This document shows, piece after piece, positions 8,987 through 17,092 of a stretch of 38,316 nt of DNA. The notes beneath the pieces were generated by a model. It searched no databases. It was not told the DNA's origin and worked only from the letters and a program-made list of their open reading frames with translations. The DNA is taken from assembly GCA_947628155.1 (NCBI GenBank), contig CANQYQ010000005.1:1-38316 (forward strand). The letters are read 5' to 3'. Made by a program: the position numbers and the translations under genes. Every line of letters begins with the position of its first letter. Within the stretch, counting starts at the first letter, position 1. Source of the stretch: an uncultured Clostridia bacterium (GTDB taxonomy: Bacteria > Bacillota > Clostridia > UBA1381).

Positions 8987-10069
8987 TTATAATGTCATCG
9001 GGTCGATGCTTATTTTCATAATAGCACTCGACAGCGCTATAATCGCAAATAATATTCCGAGAAGCGCCGTTTTTGACACTTCAATGTGCAGCTTGCGTGA
9101 TACTCGTATACTTTTGATTCCACAGCACAATGCCGCAATCCCAAGAATCAACTCAATAAAACCGATTCCTCGGTACATACCTGTCAAGCCGTATATAATT
9201 ATCGAACTAAATGCAATAATTAAACTGAAATTTGCATACTGTTCGACGCTTTTGTCTGTTCTTACAACCTTGTTTTTGCTCTTTACCTTCGGCCGGCTGA
9301 CGGCCCGATTGGTAATTGATTCAAGCTTATGCGCACACGCCGGGCACAAACCGTCCGTCAATTCGTCTGACGGGAAAGCTCCCGCACACATTCGGCACAC
9401 CGCATGCCCCGGCTGTATTTGCGCCGTCTGCGTTTGCACCGTCTGCGTTTGCACCGTCTGCGTTTGATTTGTTGTTTTGTGTATATCTGTCGAGGTGTTG
9501 TCCTTTTGCTCGGTCTGTAAAGGCGTATCTGAATCAGTTTTATTGTTTGATTCACTCGGCTGATCGCAAAAATCCGCAACGGATAAAATAAGCTTCGTTC
9601 CATCTGTGATAAATTCGTTTATACCGAGTCCGGCTGCCGATTCCCAAAACGATGAGCCGGGATCTGCAATCTCTTTTATATAAAACACTGTTTCACTGTA
9701 TTTATGCGTCAGCGCTTGAACTGCCTTCTCGGCCGTCGGCTGCTCCGTGTATACCAGCATATATTTATCTTTATACAAATACGGTGCTTCAGCCTGCTTT
9801 TCATAAATCACATATTTTTTCTCATTCGTTGTTTTATAAATAACTTGTCTGCGAATATTACGCATATTTTTTATGCAGAGGTCTCTTTTTTCATCGGATA
9901 CGTATGTTAAATATCTATCCGTGTTGCAGTAAATAACAGCTAATTCGCTGCAGGAAAGATCGTTGAGCTCTTCGGCTCTGAGCTCCATACCGTTGTCGGT
10001 TGGTTTTTGTATGTATTTTTCGCATAAGCTTTGTATTTTTTCATTGGAAATTTCCTTAGCTAAACGCAT
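8987..10069 (-). CDS. Zinc-ribbon membrane protein with DUF4190-like C-terminus
   Basis: Unknown function, 360 residues. About residues 1-170 form a soluble, charged N-terminal domain. Next is a low-complexity Thr/Gln linker with TQTVQ repeated, encoded by three copies of a 15-bp unit near 9424-9466. A CxxC...CxxC zinc ribbon (CRMC...CPAC, about residues 225-248) follows. The C-terminus has two to three hydrophobic helices separated by a short basic loop (GIKSIRVSRKL), a layout common in small DUF4190-type membrane proteins. It is the last gene of the minus-strand cluster, 89 nt after nadR with no terminator seen between them. The ATG at 10069 has GGAGG rather far upstream (14 nt), but an in-frame stop bars any longer start. 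Confidence 0.7.
   Translation of the reverse strand: MRLAKEISNEKIQSLCEKYIQKPTDNGMELRAEELNDLSCSELAVIYCNTDRYLTYVSDEKRDLCIKNMRNIRRQVIYKTTNEKKYVIYEKQAEAPYLYKDKYMLVYTEQPTAEKAVQALTHKYSETVFYIKEIADPGSSFWESAAGLGINEFITDGTKLILSVADFCDQPSESNNKTDSDTPLQTEQKDNTSTDIHKTTNQTQTVQTQTVQTQTAQIQPGHAVCRMCAGAFPSDELTDGLCPACAHKLESITNRAVSRPKVKSKNKVVRTDKSVEQYANFSLIIAFSSIIIYGLTGMYRGIGFIELILGIAALCCGIKSIRVSRKLHIEVSKTALLGILFAIIALSSAIMKISIDPMTL
9424..9466. repeat. Three tandem copies of a 15-bp unit inside the linker
   Basis: CCGTCTGCGTTTG recurs at 9424, 9439 and 9454, an exact 15-bp period. In the coding strand it gives a Gln/Thr-rich pentapeptide repeat, so copy-number change would lengthen or shorten the linker without a frameshift. 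Confidence 0.85.
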
Positions 10070-10158
10070 ATAAGTTCACCATTCCTCCATAAGTTTATAG
10101 AATGCCGAAAATGTTTTCATATATCTTCTGATTTCATACGGCTTTACCTTCTGACGCA

Positions 10159-11169
10159 TTATTCGAGGGAAAAAAGACTCATAACAGCATCCGCTGACTT
10201 TTTAAACCTTTCCTGATAATCTCCCGAAATACAGATATAAGCTTTATTATGCTCATCCAAGATCTGCTTGATTCGATTTGAATATTTCTCCCTGTTATCC
10301 CGGATCTCGTCTCTTCTGTCTCCGTCCTGAACAAAAGCGACGTCCGGCTCTAAAAACATAATAAGGTCATATTCGTTTAAACCGTCGATCGCATCGGATA
10401 ATGCCTTATTTTTCTTAATAAGGGGATCCTTCAGAAACTCCATATAAAACTGCGTCACCAACGCGTCTGTGTCTATAAATAAAACCTTATTGCTGCAGGC
10501 TGCGGCCTTCAATTCATTAAGCTTATGCTGCAGCAGTATTTCCGTGAAGTCCTCCGACAGCATCAATAGATCCGTCCCGGATCTCTCGGACAAATCACGC
10601 CCCGCCTCGTCAATATAATTGGTATTGAAATAATTGGAAAGATTGATGGTCAGCGTGGATTTTCCGGTGCTCTCGCTGCCGATAAGCATAACCTTTTTCA
10701 CATAATACGGTTTTACCAGGTTCGGGAGCCAATCCCAGTGCTTATACGGGTTCTTTCTGATTTCCGTGGACGACGGTTCGCTTCTTTCGAAGATATACAG
10801 CTCGCTTTCCGGATAACACACATTCCAGAAGCTGTGTTCGTCATAATCGCTTCCGCAGAATACCACGTCAATTTTTTCCCCGATTGTTTTCTTTATTTTA
10901 GCGGCGTCGGCCATCCAATATTCTTTTGTATATTCCTCTTTTGTCGCCGCGTTATCGGTCAGCGTAATAATTTTCACATTTCCTATATGCTTTGTAAGCT
11001 GATACAGCCAGCGATACCGTATCCGCGGATCAATTTCCTTTCTGTTTGTTCCTATGCTAAGAACAATATATAATTGTTCGCACATATTCGCCGCTTGAAT
11101 TATGCAGCTAACATGCCCTGTATGCAGCGGATTGAACGCTCCGCCGTACATTCCTGTTTTATATCTCAT
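10159..11169 (-). CDS. nadR: NadR-type NMN adenylyltransferase / ribosylnicotinamide kinase
   Basis: Predicted bifunctional NAD salvage enzyme: the C-terminal kinase makes NMN from nicotinamide riboside and the N-terminal domain adenylates NMN to NAD. From the ATG at 11169 the product is 336 residues. It has the nucleotidyltransferase motif GGAFNPLHTGHV (residues 9-20), STEIRKNP near 134-141, and a P-loop GSESTGKST (164-172). The N-terminal HTH repressor domain of enterobacterial NadR is absent. The start codon forms an ATGA overlap with the pnuC stop and has GGGAGG 10 nt upstream, so it is translationally coupled to the transporter. The function is well supported by the adjacent pnuC. Confidence 0.93.
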   Translation of the reverse strand: MRYKTGMYGGAFNPLHTGHVSCIIQAANMCEQLYIVLSIGTNRKEIDPRIRYRWLYQLTKHIGNVKIITLTDNAATKEEYTKEYWMADAAKIKKTIGEKIDVVFCGSDYDEHSFWNVCYPESELYIFERSEPSSTEIRKNPYKHWDWLPNLVKPYYVKKVMLIGSESTGKSTLTINLSNYFNTNYIDEAGRDLSERSGTDLLMLSEDFTEILLQHKLNELKAAACSNKVLFIDTDALVTQFYMEFLKDPLIKKNKALSDAIDGLNEYDLIMFLEPDVAFVQDGDRRDEIRDNREKYSNRIKQILDEHNKAYICISGDYQERFKKSADAVMSLFSLE

Positions 11170-11858
11170 GATTGCTTTGCCTCCCTGTTCCATTTGATAA
11201 ACATAATAACTGCGTTAATTAAGTAAATGCTCCACATCGCAAGCGTGGCAATGCTTTCTCCGCCGGCGGCAAAATTTACTCCCCACATAATAACCGTCAC
11301 TACATCCACGATAATCCATAAAATCCATTGCTCCGTGAGTCTGCGTACAGACAAAATCTGCGCCGCAACGGATACTACAGTACTCATGCTGTCAATATAC
11401 GGCAGATTGCCGCCGAGCGATTTTAAAACAACACCGTATCCGTAAATGCATGCGGCCGTGATGATATATATAACCATCCCTTTTTTCAATGGAAGCTTTT
11501 TCTTTTCCACCTCTCCCGTTTCTTTGTTCATATGCTTTTTCCATGCCGCCCATCCCACAAAATTCATCGGGAAATAATAAATCAGGTTTAACATGACTTC
11601 ACCGTAATACTTTGCGTTAAAAGATACGTACGCGTATAACACGACATTGGCAATGCCGAACAAAAAAGACGAGCGTTTTCCCTTTCCGGTAAAAATAACG
11701 CACCATATTCCGGTAAGAGCGGTCATAATACCGATCAGCGAATCGTGCCAGTAAAGCGACACGCCAAGAATAACCGCGGTGGCAATGATAAGCCATATGA
11801 TGTCAATGCGCTTCCATCCCGTTATCTCATCCTTAAAAAATTCCTTAAGCTGTTTCAT
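11166..11858 (-). CDS. pnuC: PnuC family nicotinamide riboside transporter
   Basis: Integral membrane facilitator, predicted to import nicotinamide riboside, which is trapped by NadR phosphorylation. The 230-residue product has the usual PnuC length and about seven hydrophobic segments. It includes the family-like AWKKHMN loop after the third or fourth helix and a WILWIIVDVVTVIMWG segment close to the PnuC W-x-x-W/I-x-x-x-D core. The ATG at 11858 is 3 nt after the MoxR stop and has GGGAGATGG upstream. The ATGA overlap with nadR is the usual arrangement for an uptake-trapping pair. Confidence 0.93.
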   Translation of the reverse strand: MKQLKEFFKDEITGWKRIDIIWLIIATAVILGVSLYWHDSLIGIMTALTGIWCVIFTGKGKRSSFLFGIANVVLYAYVSFNAKYYGEVMLNLIYYFPMNFVGWAAWKKHMNKETGEVEKKKLPLKKGMVIYIITAACIYGYGVVLKSLGGNLPYIDSMSTVVSVAAQILSVRRLTEQWILWIIVDVVTVIMWGVNFAAGGESIATLAMWSIYLINAVIMFIKWNREAKQS

Positions 11859-11861
11859 ATA

Positions 11862-12992
11862 TTATTCCATCTCCCACATTGCAAGCCATTTTCCGTCTGT
11901 AGTTTTTTCGTCTGTATCAAGTCCCAGCGCATAGCTGTTTTTTTCAATAAATGTCATAATATCCGCATTATCCTGCTGTAAAACCAGATCCTTTGCTACT
12001 ATGCGGTTCAGCTCCAAAAGATTTTTAAGACCCATTATAACATATTCCGCTTTAGGCAAACGAAATATCGCCGCGATAATTTCATCCGCAAGCTTTTTTT
12101 GTTCAATCGTCAATTCCTCGGCGCTTTCCATATTCTTTATAAACATCATTTTGTTTATTACAGCATATATGAGAACAGACACTTCCTCAGGGGAATTCGG
12201 AGCGGGCGCTCCAGAGAGATATGCGTCCGCCGTTATAGGCTTATTTTGTTTTTTGCAGTACTCTATAAATTGTCTCCCCTCCGTTTCACCGACATTGCCT
12301 ATGATTTTATGCTTGATTACGGGCATTGAAATGTCAGAATTAAATTTTAAAATATCACTTACCCTGACCCACGAACGCGGAGTTGCAAATATCATATTAT
12401 TCTCTCCTTCCGCCTGATTATGCAGAGCCGAGGGCTTAAATGTCAGATATTCTATTACCCATGGATGCACGTCATTTTTCAGAGCGAAGTCATACTTCCA
12501 ATCATGAAAATCCGGCTCGATATAGTGAATTTCAAAGCGATCCGCCAGAGGACCCGCAAGCTGTATGTAAACCCCGTCATCATCTTCTCTGTTTCCAAGC
12601 GCCACTACAAAGGTTCCCTCCGGCAGCTTATACTGACCGACTCGCCTGTCCAGTATCAGCTGATAAGCGGCAACCTGCACGCGCTTGGTGCAAGACGTCA
12701 GCTCATCAAGCAAAAGAATTGTATTTTTTCCGTCGCGCTCCTCATCAGGCAGAATTTCGGGCGAGAGCCATACTGTTTTTGTCCGGCTTTCATTCGGATA
12801 AATAAGTCCTCCTATTTCCACCTCGGACATTTGCGCCAGCCTGATATCGATCACCTTATAACCGTATTTTTCGCCTATTTGTTTTATTAGCTGGGATTTG
12901 CCCACGCCGGGCGCCCCAAGCCCAAGAATGGCATGTTTAATGTTATGTTCTATATTGTATTCTACGCATTCTCCAAATTCCTTGATTGTCAT
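11862..12992 (-). CDS. MoxR-type AAA+ ATPase
   Basis: 376-residue ATPase, predicted to act as a remodelling chaperone with the VWA protein encoded 9 nt upstream. Walker A is GAPGVGKS (residues 26-33), Walker B ILLLDE (92-97), and a sensor-1 Asn sits in ALGNRED (about 131-137). It is a single AAA+ module with a C-terminal helical extension. MoxR/VWA partnerships (RavA-ViaA, NorQ-NorD, CbbQ-CbbO) are established as maturation or cofactor-insertion machines, but no metalloenzyme target is encoded next to this one. The ATG at 12992 has AGGAGG 7 nt upstream. Its substrate is unknown; the partner is inferred from gene order. Confidence 0.9.
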   Translation of the reverse strand: MTIKEFGECVEYNIEHNIKHAILGLGAPGVGKSQLIKQIGEKYGYKVIDIRLAQMSEVEIGGLIYPNESRTKTVWLSPEILPDEERDGKNTILLLDELTSCTKRVQVAAYQLILDRRVGQYKLPEGTFVVALGNREDDDGVYIQLAGPLADRFEIHYIEPDFHDWKYDFALKNDVHPWVIEYLTFKPSALHNQAEGENNMIFATPRSWVRVSDILKFNSDISMPVIKHKIIGNVGETEGRQFIEYCKKQNKPITADAYLSGAPAPNSPEEVSVLIYAVINKMMFIKNMESAEELTIEQKKLADEIIAAIFRLPKAEYVIMGLKNLLELNRIVAKDLVLQQDNADIMTFIEKNSYALGLDTDEKTTDGKWLAMWEME

Positions 12993-13001
12993 ATTTTCCT
13001 C

Positions 13002-14273
13002 CTATAATCTTACTATTCTGCCTATTGCCTTCAGGTCCTCTTTCTCGTGTATATCGCCTAACGAATCGGATATATCGCGGCTGAGCACCATAATTGTCTT
13101 TTGTTTATATTTTCTCACAATTGAATAATCGGATATCGTTCCGAAGAACCCGTCTGTGAGAATCAGCATTAGCGACGGTTTAACGTTATTGGTTCTTATC
13201 CAGTGGTAAATGCAGTTAATATCTGTTCCTCCGCTGTGATGCGGTACGCATTCCAGTACGCCCTTTTCGCTCGTTACGTTTTTATACACATCGGTCACCT
13301 GTGTATCCCAATAGCATATATGAAGCTTACAATGAAAGCTTTTTACAATACGGTAAAGCTGTGTTAAAAACTGATTGAGTTCATTATTCCCTATCGAACC
13401 GGACGAATCAACAAATGCCCATACCTCTTCAATTGTTTCTTCGCTCATGGAATGTCCGGGCAAAATCAAATCCATATGAATATATTTGCGTTCGGGAGTC
13501 GTATACGACACATCGTCGCTGATTTGTTCCGTAAGAAAGCTTTTTAATAAATCGCTCCATTTTATTTGCCTGCTCTGCACCAGCTTAAGAAAAAATTTAG
13601 GAATAAAATAGTTCCCCGCGTCGCTTCGATTTTTCGCCATCGATTCACGTATAATAGTTTCGATGTTATTGAACGCATCTTCCGCATCTTCGGCTCTTAA
13701 TCCGTTACTCGTCTGTTTCCTGTGTAATACGTCTGTTTTTTCATTGCCGGAACGCGGATATACAATATCGTGTTGAACGCGTACCTTTTTGGGGCTGTTA
13801 TATTTATCTGTCAGCCACAGATATTTGTAGCTTGCTGTTTCCTTGTTGCTTTCGCATATTTTTGCGTATATATTTTCCGCATCATCATCTGAAGAAATGT
13901 CTTCAAATATACCGACTCGCGGTCTTTCAAACGGAATGTTATGCCGCCGAATGCTGTACTGCAGTTCCGACAGAATACCGTTTACCATTATATCACAGGA
14001 TATATTCCATATATCACGATTTTTGCCTATGCCGCGCTTGCAATGCAAAAGCATAATGTGTAGGATTTCGTGCATCAGCACAAAATTTTGCTCCCCTACC
14101 GCAAGATGATTCATATAATCCGGATTATACATTATGTCCCGTCCGTTTGTCGCGGCGACGGGTACGCTTGTTGTTTCAGTAAAACGCAAGCGCATTACAA
14201 CATCGCCGTAAAATGGCATTTTACGCAGCAAATCGAATTTGAATTTTTGAATATTCTGTTCCAATGACGCCAT
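13002..14273 (-). CDS. VWA-domain protein with N-terminal HExxH metallopeptidase-like domain (DUF2201 type)
   Basis: Likely partner of the MoxR ATPase. From the ATG at 14273 the protein has 423 residues. The N-terminal half carries HEILH (residues 68-72), the zinc-binding HExxH pattern of the DUF2201 metallopeptidase-like family. The C-terminal half is a VWA domain with a complete MIDAS: DSSGS, then the GGTD threonine, then LTDG. Both the predicted zinc site and the MIDAS appear intact, so neither half looks dead. Residues between them are charged and probably linker-like. The start at 14273 is preferred over 14309 because GGAGGGG lies about 9-13 nt before it. Whether it cleaves proteins is not known. 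Confidence 0.85.
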   Translation of the reverse strand: MASLEQNIQKFKFDLLRKMPFYGDVVMRLRFTETTSVPVAATNGRDIMYNPDYMNHLAVGEQNFVLMHEILHIMLLHCKRGIGKNRDIWNISCDIMVNGILSELQYSIRRHNIPFERPRVGIFEDISSDDDAENIYAKICESNKETASYKYLWLTDKYNSPKKVRVQHDIVYPRSGNEKTDVLHRKQTSNGLRAEDAEDAFNNIETIIRESMAKNRSDAGNYFIPKFFLKLVQSRQIKWSDLLKSFLTEQISDDVSYTTPERKYIHMDLILPGHSMSEETIEEVWAFVDSSGSIGNNELNQFLTQLYRIVKSFHCKLHICYWDTQVTDVYKNVTSEKGVLECVPHHSGGTDINCIYHWIRTNNVKPSLMLILTDGFFGTISDYSIVRKYKQKTIMVLSRDISDSLGDIHEKEDLKAIGRIVRL

Positions 14274-14321
14274 ATGCTTTATATCCCCTCCGTTTTGTCC
14301 CGGTGTCACTCGTATTCGCTT

Positions 14322-15278
14322 TTACTCATATATAACCTGACCTTGAAATCCGTTCCTCAAGCGATTGTCCGCCCCGTATACCAGCCCGCGGCAATAGGAG
14401 CATGCCTGCGGCTCTGTCGTTCTGCCGTAAAATTCAACTATATCGCCTTTGTCGGATACATATATGCCGTCTTTGCAGCGGCAGACGTCAAAATCATGAT
14501 ATCCCCTTGTAAACAGCAGCGACGAATCATCTTCACGTATAACATCATCAAACCTGATTCTTTGCTCGGCGGCAAATTTATTTACAGGCATACACGTAAT
14601 AAACGATATCTTGGGTACGCCAAGGTATATTGCGTAGTCCAGCATTTTATGCGCTTCCGCGGGAGTGGACACCGCATTTTTTAGCAGCAGGCAGTTAATG
14701 ACGAAAATGTCTCTGTATTCCACGCTGTGGATGATTTCTCTTAGCTCCTCCGTACCTGGCATATGAATTCCGAAAAGACGATCGTTAACGGCGTCGTCAT
14801 AGTGATGGCGACTTATATGTATCGTGTCGATTTGCGGCAGATATTTGATTTTATGCATGTCCATTAATCGTATTCCATTTGTTTTAACCGATACCTGCAT
14901 ATCAAATCCGAATACTCCGAACACGACCGAAACAGCCTCGTCAAGCAGTTTTATGTCATCAAACGGTTCCCCGCCGGTGAATGACACGCACAGAATACGA
15001 ACTTCCTTTTTTATCTCCGTCAGCACGCGTTCAAGCTTTTTCAAATCTATTTTTTTCTCCTCATTCGTGTTCCCCGCCGAACAAAACGGACAGCTTGCCA
15101 TACAGCGGCTTGTCAAGCACACGGACAGCTGCAATACGGTTTCCTTCGGCTTGCGGCGGTAATATATGCCGTCCTCCGAACATATATAATTTTTTACCGC
15201 GAGCTCTTTTCCAAACAAATTAATTGTTTTTATTTTACCCGCGTTATCATAATATGGAAAGTAATTTGTATTTTCCAT
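14322..15278 (-). CDS. Radical SAM enzyme
   Basis: 318-residue radical S-adenosylmethionine protein of unknown substrate. The [4Fe-4S]-binding CxxxCxxC is at residues 59, 63 and 66 (CMASCPFC) and the SAM-contacting GGEP at 102-105. The barrel continues to about residue 250. The C-terminal tail has two further Cys pairs (CRC and CSYC), which could hold an auxiliary cluster, but the spacing is not a clear SPASM domain. The start codon lies inside the 3' end of the LRR gene (32-bp overlap), indicating tight translational coupling. Its position among MoxR, VWA and LRR genes suggests it modifies a protein or cofactor handled by that set; this is inference only. Confidence 0.88.
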   Translation of the reverse strand: MENTNYFPYYDNAGKIKTINLFGKELAVKNYICSEDGIYYRRKPKETVLQLSVCLTSRCMASCPFCSAGNTNEEKKIDLKKLERVLTEIKKEVRILCVSFTGGEPFDDIKLLDEAVSVVFGVFGFDMQVSVKTNGIRLMDMHKIKYLPQIDTIHISRHHYDDAVNDRLFGIHMPGTEELREIIHSVEYRDIFVINCLLLKNAVSTPAEAHKMLDYAIYLGVPKISFITCMPVNKFAAEQRIRFDDVIREDDSSLLFTRGYHDFDVCRCKDGIYVSDKGDIVEFYGRTTEPQACSYCRGLVYGADNRLRNGFQGQVIYE

Positions 15279-16218
15279 ATACTCTCTGCGCCTCTTTTCT
15301 GTCTGTCACTAAATTAGTTCCGCAGTATACTGCTGTATCAACCTGTACATATTCAGTATCCTTTCGCGAAGACAAATAATTCCTTTGGTAGATAAAATAT
15401 TCTTTCTTATCACAAACTACTCGACGGGCGGACTGCCAAAAGAAATATCCTATTCTGAAGCTTGATGTTATTTTTACCGTATAATCGCCCTTTTTGGTAC
15501 GTGAATCATCAAAAGAAAACAAAAAAGTTTTTTCCGGATCTTTTGTCCTATTTTCCCTGGCAAGCTTGTCCGCAAGATTTTCGGCAGTGTGTGAATACGT
15601 TTCGGACGAACCGCTTTTGATATGCTCCTGAAATGCTTTATCCTCCCAAACGGAATCGTTACGCTCTTTGCTTGATATGTATTCGGAATTCTCATACAGC
15701 TTTTTTGCACCCTTATTATGTAAATTATCCGAAACGAACAGAAGCGGCGCGTTTTGCGGTATAGCCGCCGCCTCTTCAATGTCGAGTGCTTCGTCTAAAC
15801 CGATTTTATTGAAAAATTCCGGTATATAATGTGATATATATTCACCCCGCGCGTATGGGAATGCTCTTTCTTTAAGCACTGTATATTCACGCATCGTTAG
15901 CTCTATATCATAAAAAACCATTTTTCCCAGCGCGTTACATCCGCAGAAAGCGTTTTTACCTATTTTTTCAATTGTTCCTGGCAGGGCTGCGCTTTTCAAT
16001 TTGCCGCTGCCGTAAAAGGAGTTTTGCCCGATCGTCTCCACGCCGTACGGAATATGTACATCTATCAGCTCGGCAAGCTCCATAAACGAGCCGTTTCCTA
16101 TGCACCGTACCTTCATATTATCCAGAACACCGGGAATATCGATCTTATCCTGTGACCCGGTGTATAAAACGATTGTGCCGTCGGCGGCGAGATATTGATT
16201 ATCAATACATGTATTCAT
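15247..16218 (-). CDS. BspA-type leucine-rich repeat protein, apparently cytosolic
   Basis: 323 residues. About residues 30-115 contain two to three LRR_5 (BspA-like) repeats, seen as IGNGSFMELAEL, IGQNSFYGSGKL and IGKNAFCGCNAL with the usual V-x-I-P spacing. Residues 120-323 are an unrecognised charged alpha/beta region with several aromatic strands near the end. Unlike most BspA-type proteins it has no signal peptide or anchor, so it should stay in the cell, perhaps as a binding or scaffolding subunit. It starts directly after the stop of the 93-residue gene, with no gap, and its 3' end overlaps the radical SAM start by 32 bp. Function unknown. Confidence 0.75.
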   Translation of the reverse strand: MNTCIDNQYLAADGTIVLYTGSQDKIDIPGVLDNMKVRCIGNGSFMELAELIDVHIPYGVETIGQNSFYGSGKLKSAALPGTIEKIGKNAFCGCNALGKMVFYDIELTMREYTVLKERAFPYARGEYISHYIPEFFNKIGLDEALDIEEAAAIPQNAPLLFVSDNLHNKGAKKLYENSEYISSKERNDSVWEDKAFQEHIKSGSSETYSHTAENLADKLARENRTKDPEKTFLFSFDDSRTKKGDYTVKITSSFRIGYFFWQSARRVVCDKKEYFIYQRNYLSSRKDTEYVQVDTAVYCGTNLVTDRKEAQRVYGKYKLLSIL

Positions 16219-16500
16219 TTAACACCTTCCATATGCTCGCAGACTTGCCTCATATTGTTTTCGTTTTTCCGCGCGTATTCTTGCATTTTCAAGCGCTGTG
16301 GGCGTAATCGTATCTGATGCGGCGGCTTCCTTGGCCTCCGGCAGAGACTCAATCGCCCAGTCAATATAGTTTATGAGGTACTCCGGAGTATGCTGCATTT
16401 CCAGTATATCTCTGAGCTGCCTCAATACCTTTTCTGATTTGTTTCCCGACCCGTTTTTTAGTATTTTCTGTATAAACACCATTAATTTTTCTTCATCCAT
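16219..16500 (-). CDS. Small hypothetical protein, first gene of the cluster
   Basis: 93 residues, highly charged and predicted mostly helical; no family recognised. The N-terminal half (residues 1-55) has a regular heptad-like Leu/Ile pattern, and the C-terminal part is Arg/Lys/Glu rich. The ATG at 16500 has a GGGAG site 7 nt upstream and the stop abuts the LRR start, so it is very likely translated. It could be an adaptor or regulator of the cluster, but nothing in the sequence shows this. Confidence 0.65.
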   Translation of the reverse strand: MDEEKLMVFIQKILKNGSGNKSEKVLRQLRDILEMQHTPEYLINYIDWAIESLPEAKEAAASDTITPTALENARIRAEKRKQYEASLRAYGRC

Positions 16501-16539
16501 TTTTTACTCCCAACGGCGATCATATCATATTTTTTACAT

Positions 16540-16548
16540 ATTATACCA
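16540..16548 (-). promoter_or_regulatory. Extended -10 promoter (proximal) of the NadR/MoxR/radical SAM cluster
   Basis: Minus-strand TGG-TATAAT, an extended -10 element, about 40 nt upstream of the first start codon. The -35 at 17 nt (CTGCCG) is poor, as expected for extended -10 promoters. Confidence 0.5.
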
Positions 16549-16550
16549 AT

Positions 16551-16577
16551 CGTAAATCTGTACGGCAGATTTTTTAT
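16551..16577 (+). terminator. Hairpin with T-run on the plus strand
   Basis: AAATCTG/CAGATTT with a 5-nt loop followed by a T-run on the plus strand only. No plus-strand gene precedes it. On the minus strand the same hairpin lies in the leader of the cluster just upstream of the proximal -10, so it may be part of leader structure instead. Confidence 0.4.
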
Positions 16578-16644
16578 GCGCCTGCATGGCAAATGTCACT
16601 CGTAATATCCGCGGTGAAAGCCTTTGACCGGCGTCCTGTGAATC

Positions 16645-16707
16645 AGATTGTATATCCCATAGAAAAACCGCCATAGTCTGCATACTATTTATTATAGCAT
16701 ACAATCT
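16645..16707 (-). promoter_or_regulatory. Distal promoter flanked by a 9-bp inverted repeat
   Basis: AGATTGTAT (16645-16653) and ATACAATCT (16699-16707) form a perfect 9-bp inverted repeat. The right arm abuts a minus-strand extended -10, TGC-TATAAT (16691-16699). A smaller ATAGT/ACTAT pair lies inside. This could be an operator pair or, once transcribed, a leader stem. It would leave a leader of about 180 nt before the first gene. Confidence 0.45.
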
Positions 16708-16891
16708 CCAAAAAGTCCATATGCGGGCAAAAAATACTTGCGAAAATGTTTATTCACGTATGGCTTGTAATTTTCTCCGAAAATTCCCACCGCTCCACCT
16801 TGACAAGGGAACATAATCTTATTTTTTAAGAAAAATGTCTCACATCATTGACTTTTATACACAAAAATCAGAAAAATGCCAAATTCGCATC

Positions 16892-16920
16892 TTTACAAAA
16901 TGCGGCATGTATGGTAATAT
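16892..16920 (+). promoter_or_regulatory. Promoter of leader copy A
   Basis: TTTACA, 17-nt spacer, TAATAT, then ATATATGC. Predicted transcription begins at about 16927, which is the first base of the long inverted repeat of the leader. The flanking words match the promoter of copy B at 8845-8873. Confidence 0.7.
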
Positions 16921-16926
16921 AATATA

Positions 16927-17092
16927 TGCGACATACTTTAATAAGAATATTAAAACGGTTTGCGCTTTGCTAAAGGCGCACGCTTTGATTATCATACCGT
17001 TTTTGATATTCTTGTATGAAAGTGTGTCGCAGCATTAAATCAAAGTGGCGTTTTTGGAGTGTGCCGCTGTGGATTTATGCGGCGCACTTTTT
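16927..17092 (+). ncRNA. Putative cis-regulatory leader RNA, copy A
   Basis: A long imperfect inverted repeat (left arm 16927-16959, right arm 16996-17031, about 28 matched positions) encloses a hairpin TGCGC...GCGCA (16961-16980) and the word ACGCTTTGATTATCATAC. Past the stem comes GCAGCATTAAATCAA (17029-17043), then a terminator hairpin (17058-17092) and the ribosome binding site. CTTTGATT in the loop (16983-16990) is fully complementary to AATCAAAG beyond the stem (17038-17045), which would allow a pseudoknot. That 8-bp match is not kept in copy B. The architecture resembles a transcriptional riboswitch or attenuator. The class is not recognised and the ligand is unknown. Confidence 0.6.
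17058..17092 (+). terminator. Leader (attenuator-type) terminator of copy A
   Basis: AGTGTGCCGC pairs with GCGGCGCACT (10 bp, one G-U pair) around an 11-nt loop, then TTTTT. It lies about 30 nt before the start codon of the GLUG protein, with no gene of its own strand upstream. Confidence 0.75.

Noticed and set aside
9316-9603. Repetitive frames (Ala-Pro-Ser-Ala-Phe and Arg-rich repeats) on both strands
   Set aside because: They are other-frame readings of the three 15-bp repeats in the linker of the zinc-ribbon protein.
16835-17038. 67-codon plus-strand frame upstream of the GLUG protein
   Set aside because: It crosses the promoter, the long inverted repeat and its loop; no ribosome binding site. 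The DNA is better explained as a leader RNA.
16983-17045. Pseudoknot as a proven conserved element of the leader
   Set aside because: The 8-bp loop-tail complementarity is perfect in copy A but not maintained in copy B, so it is mentioned only as a possibility.
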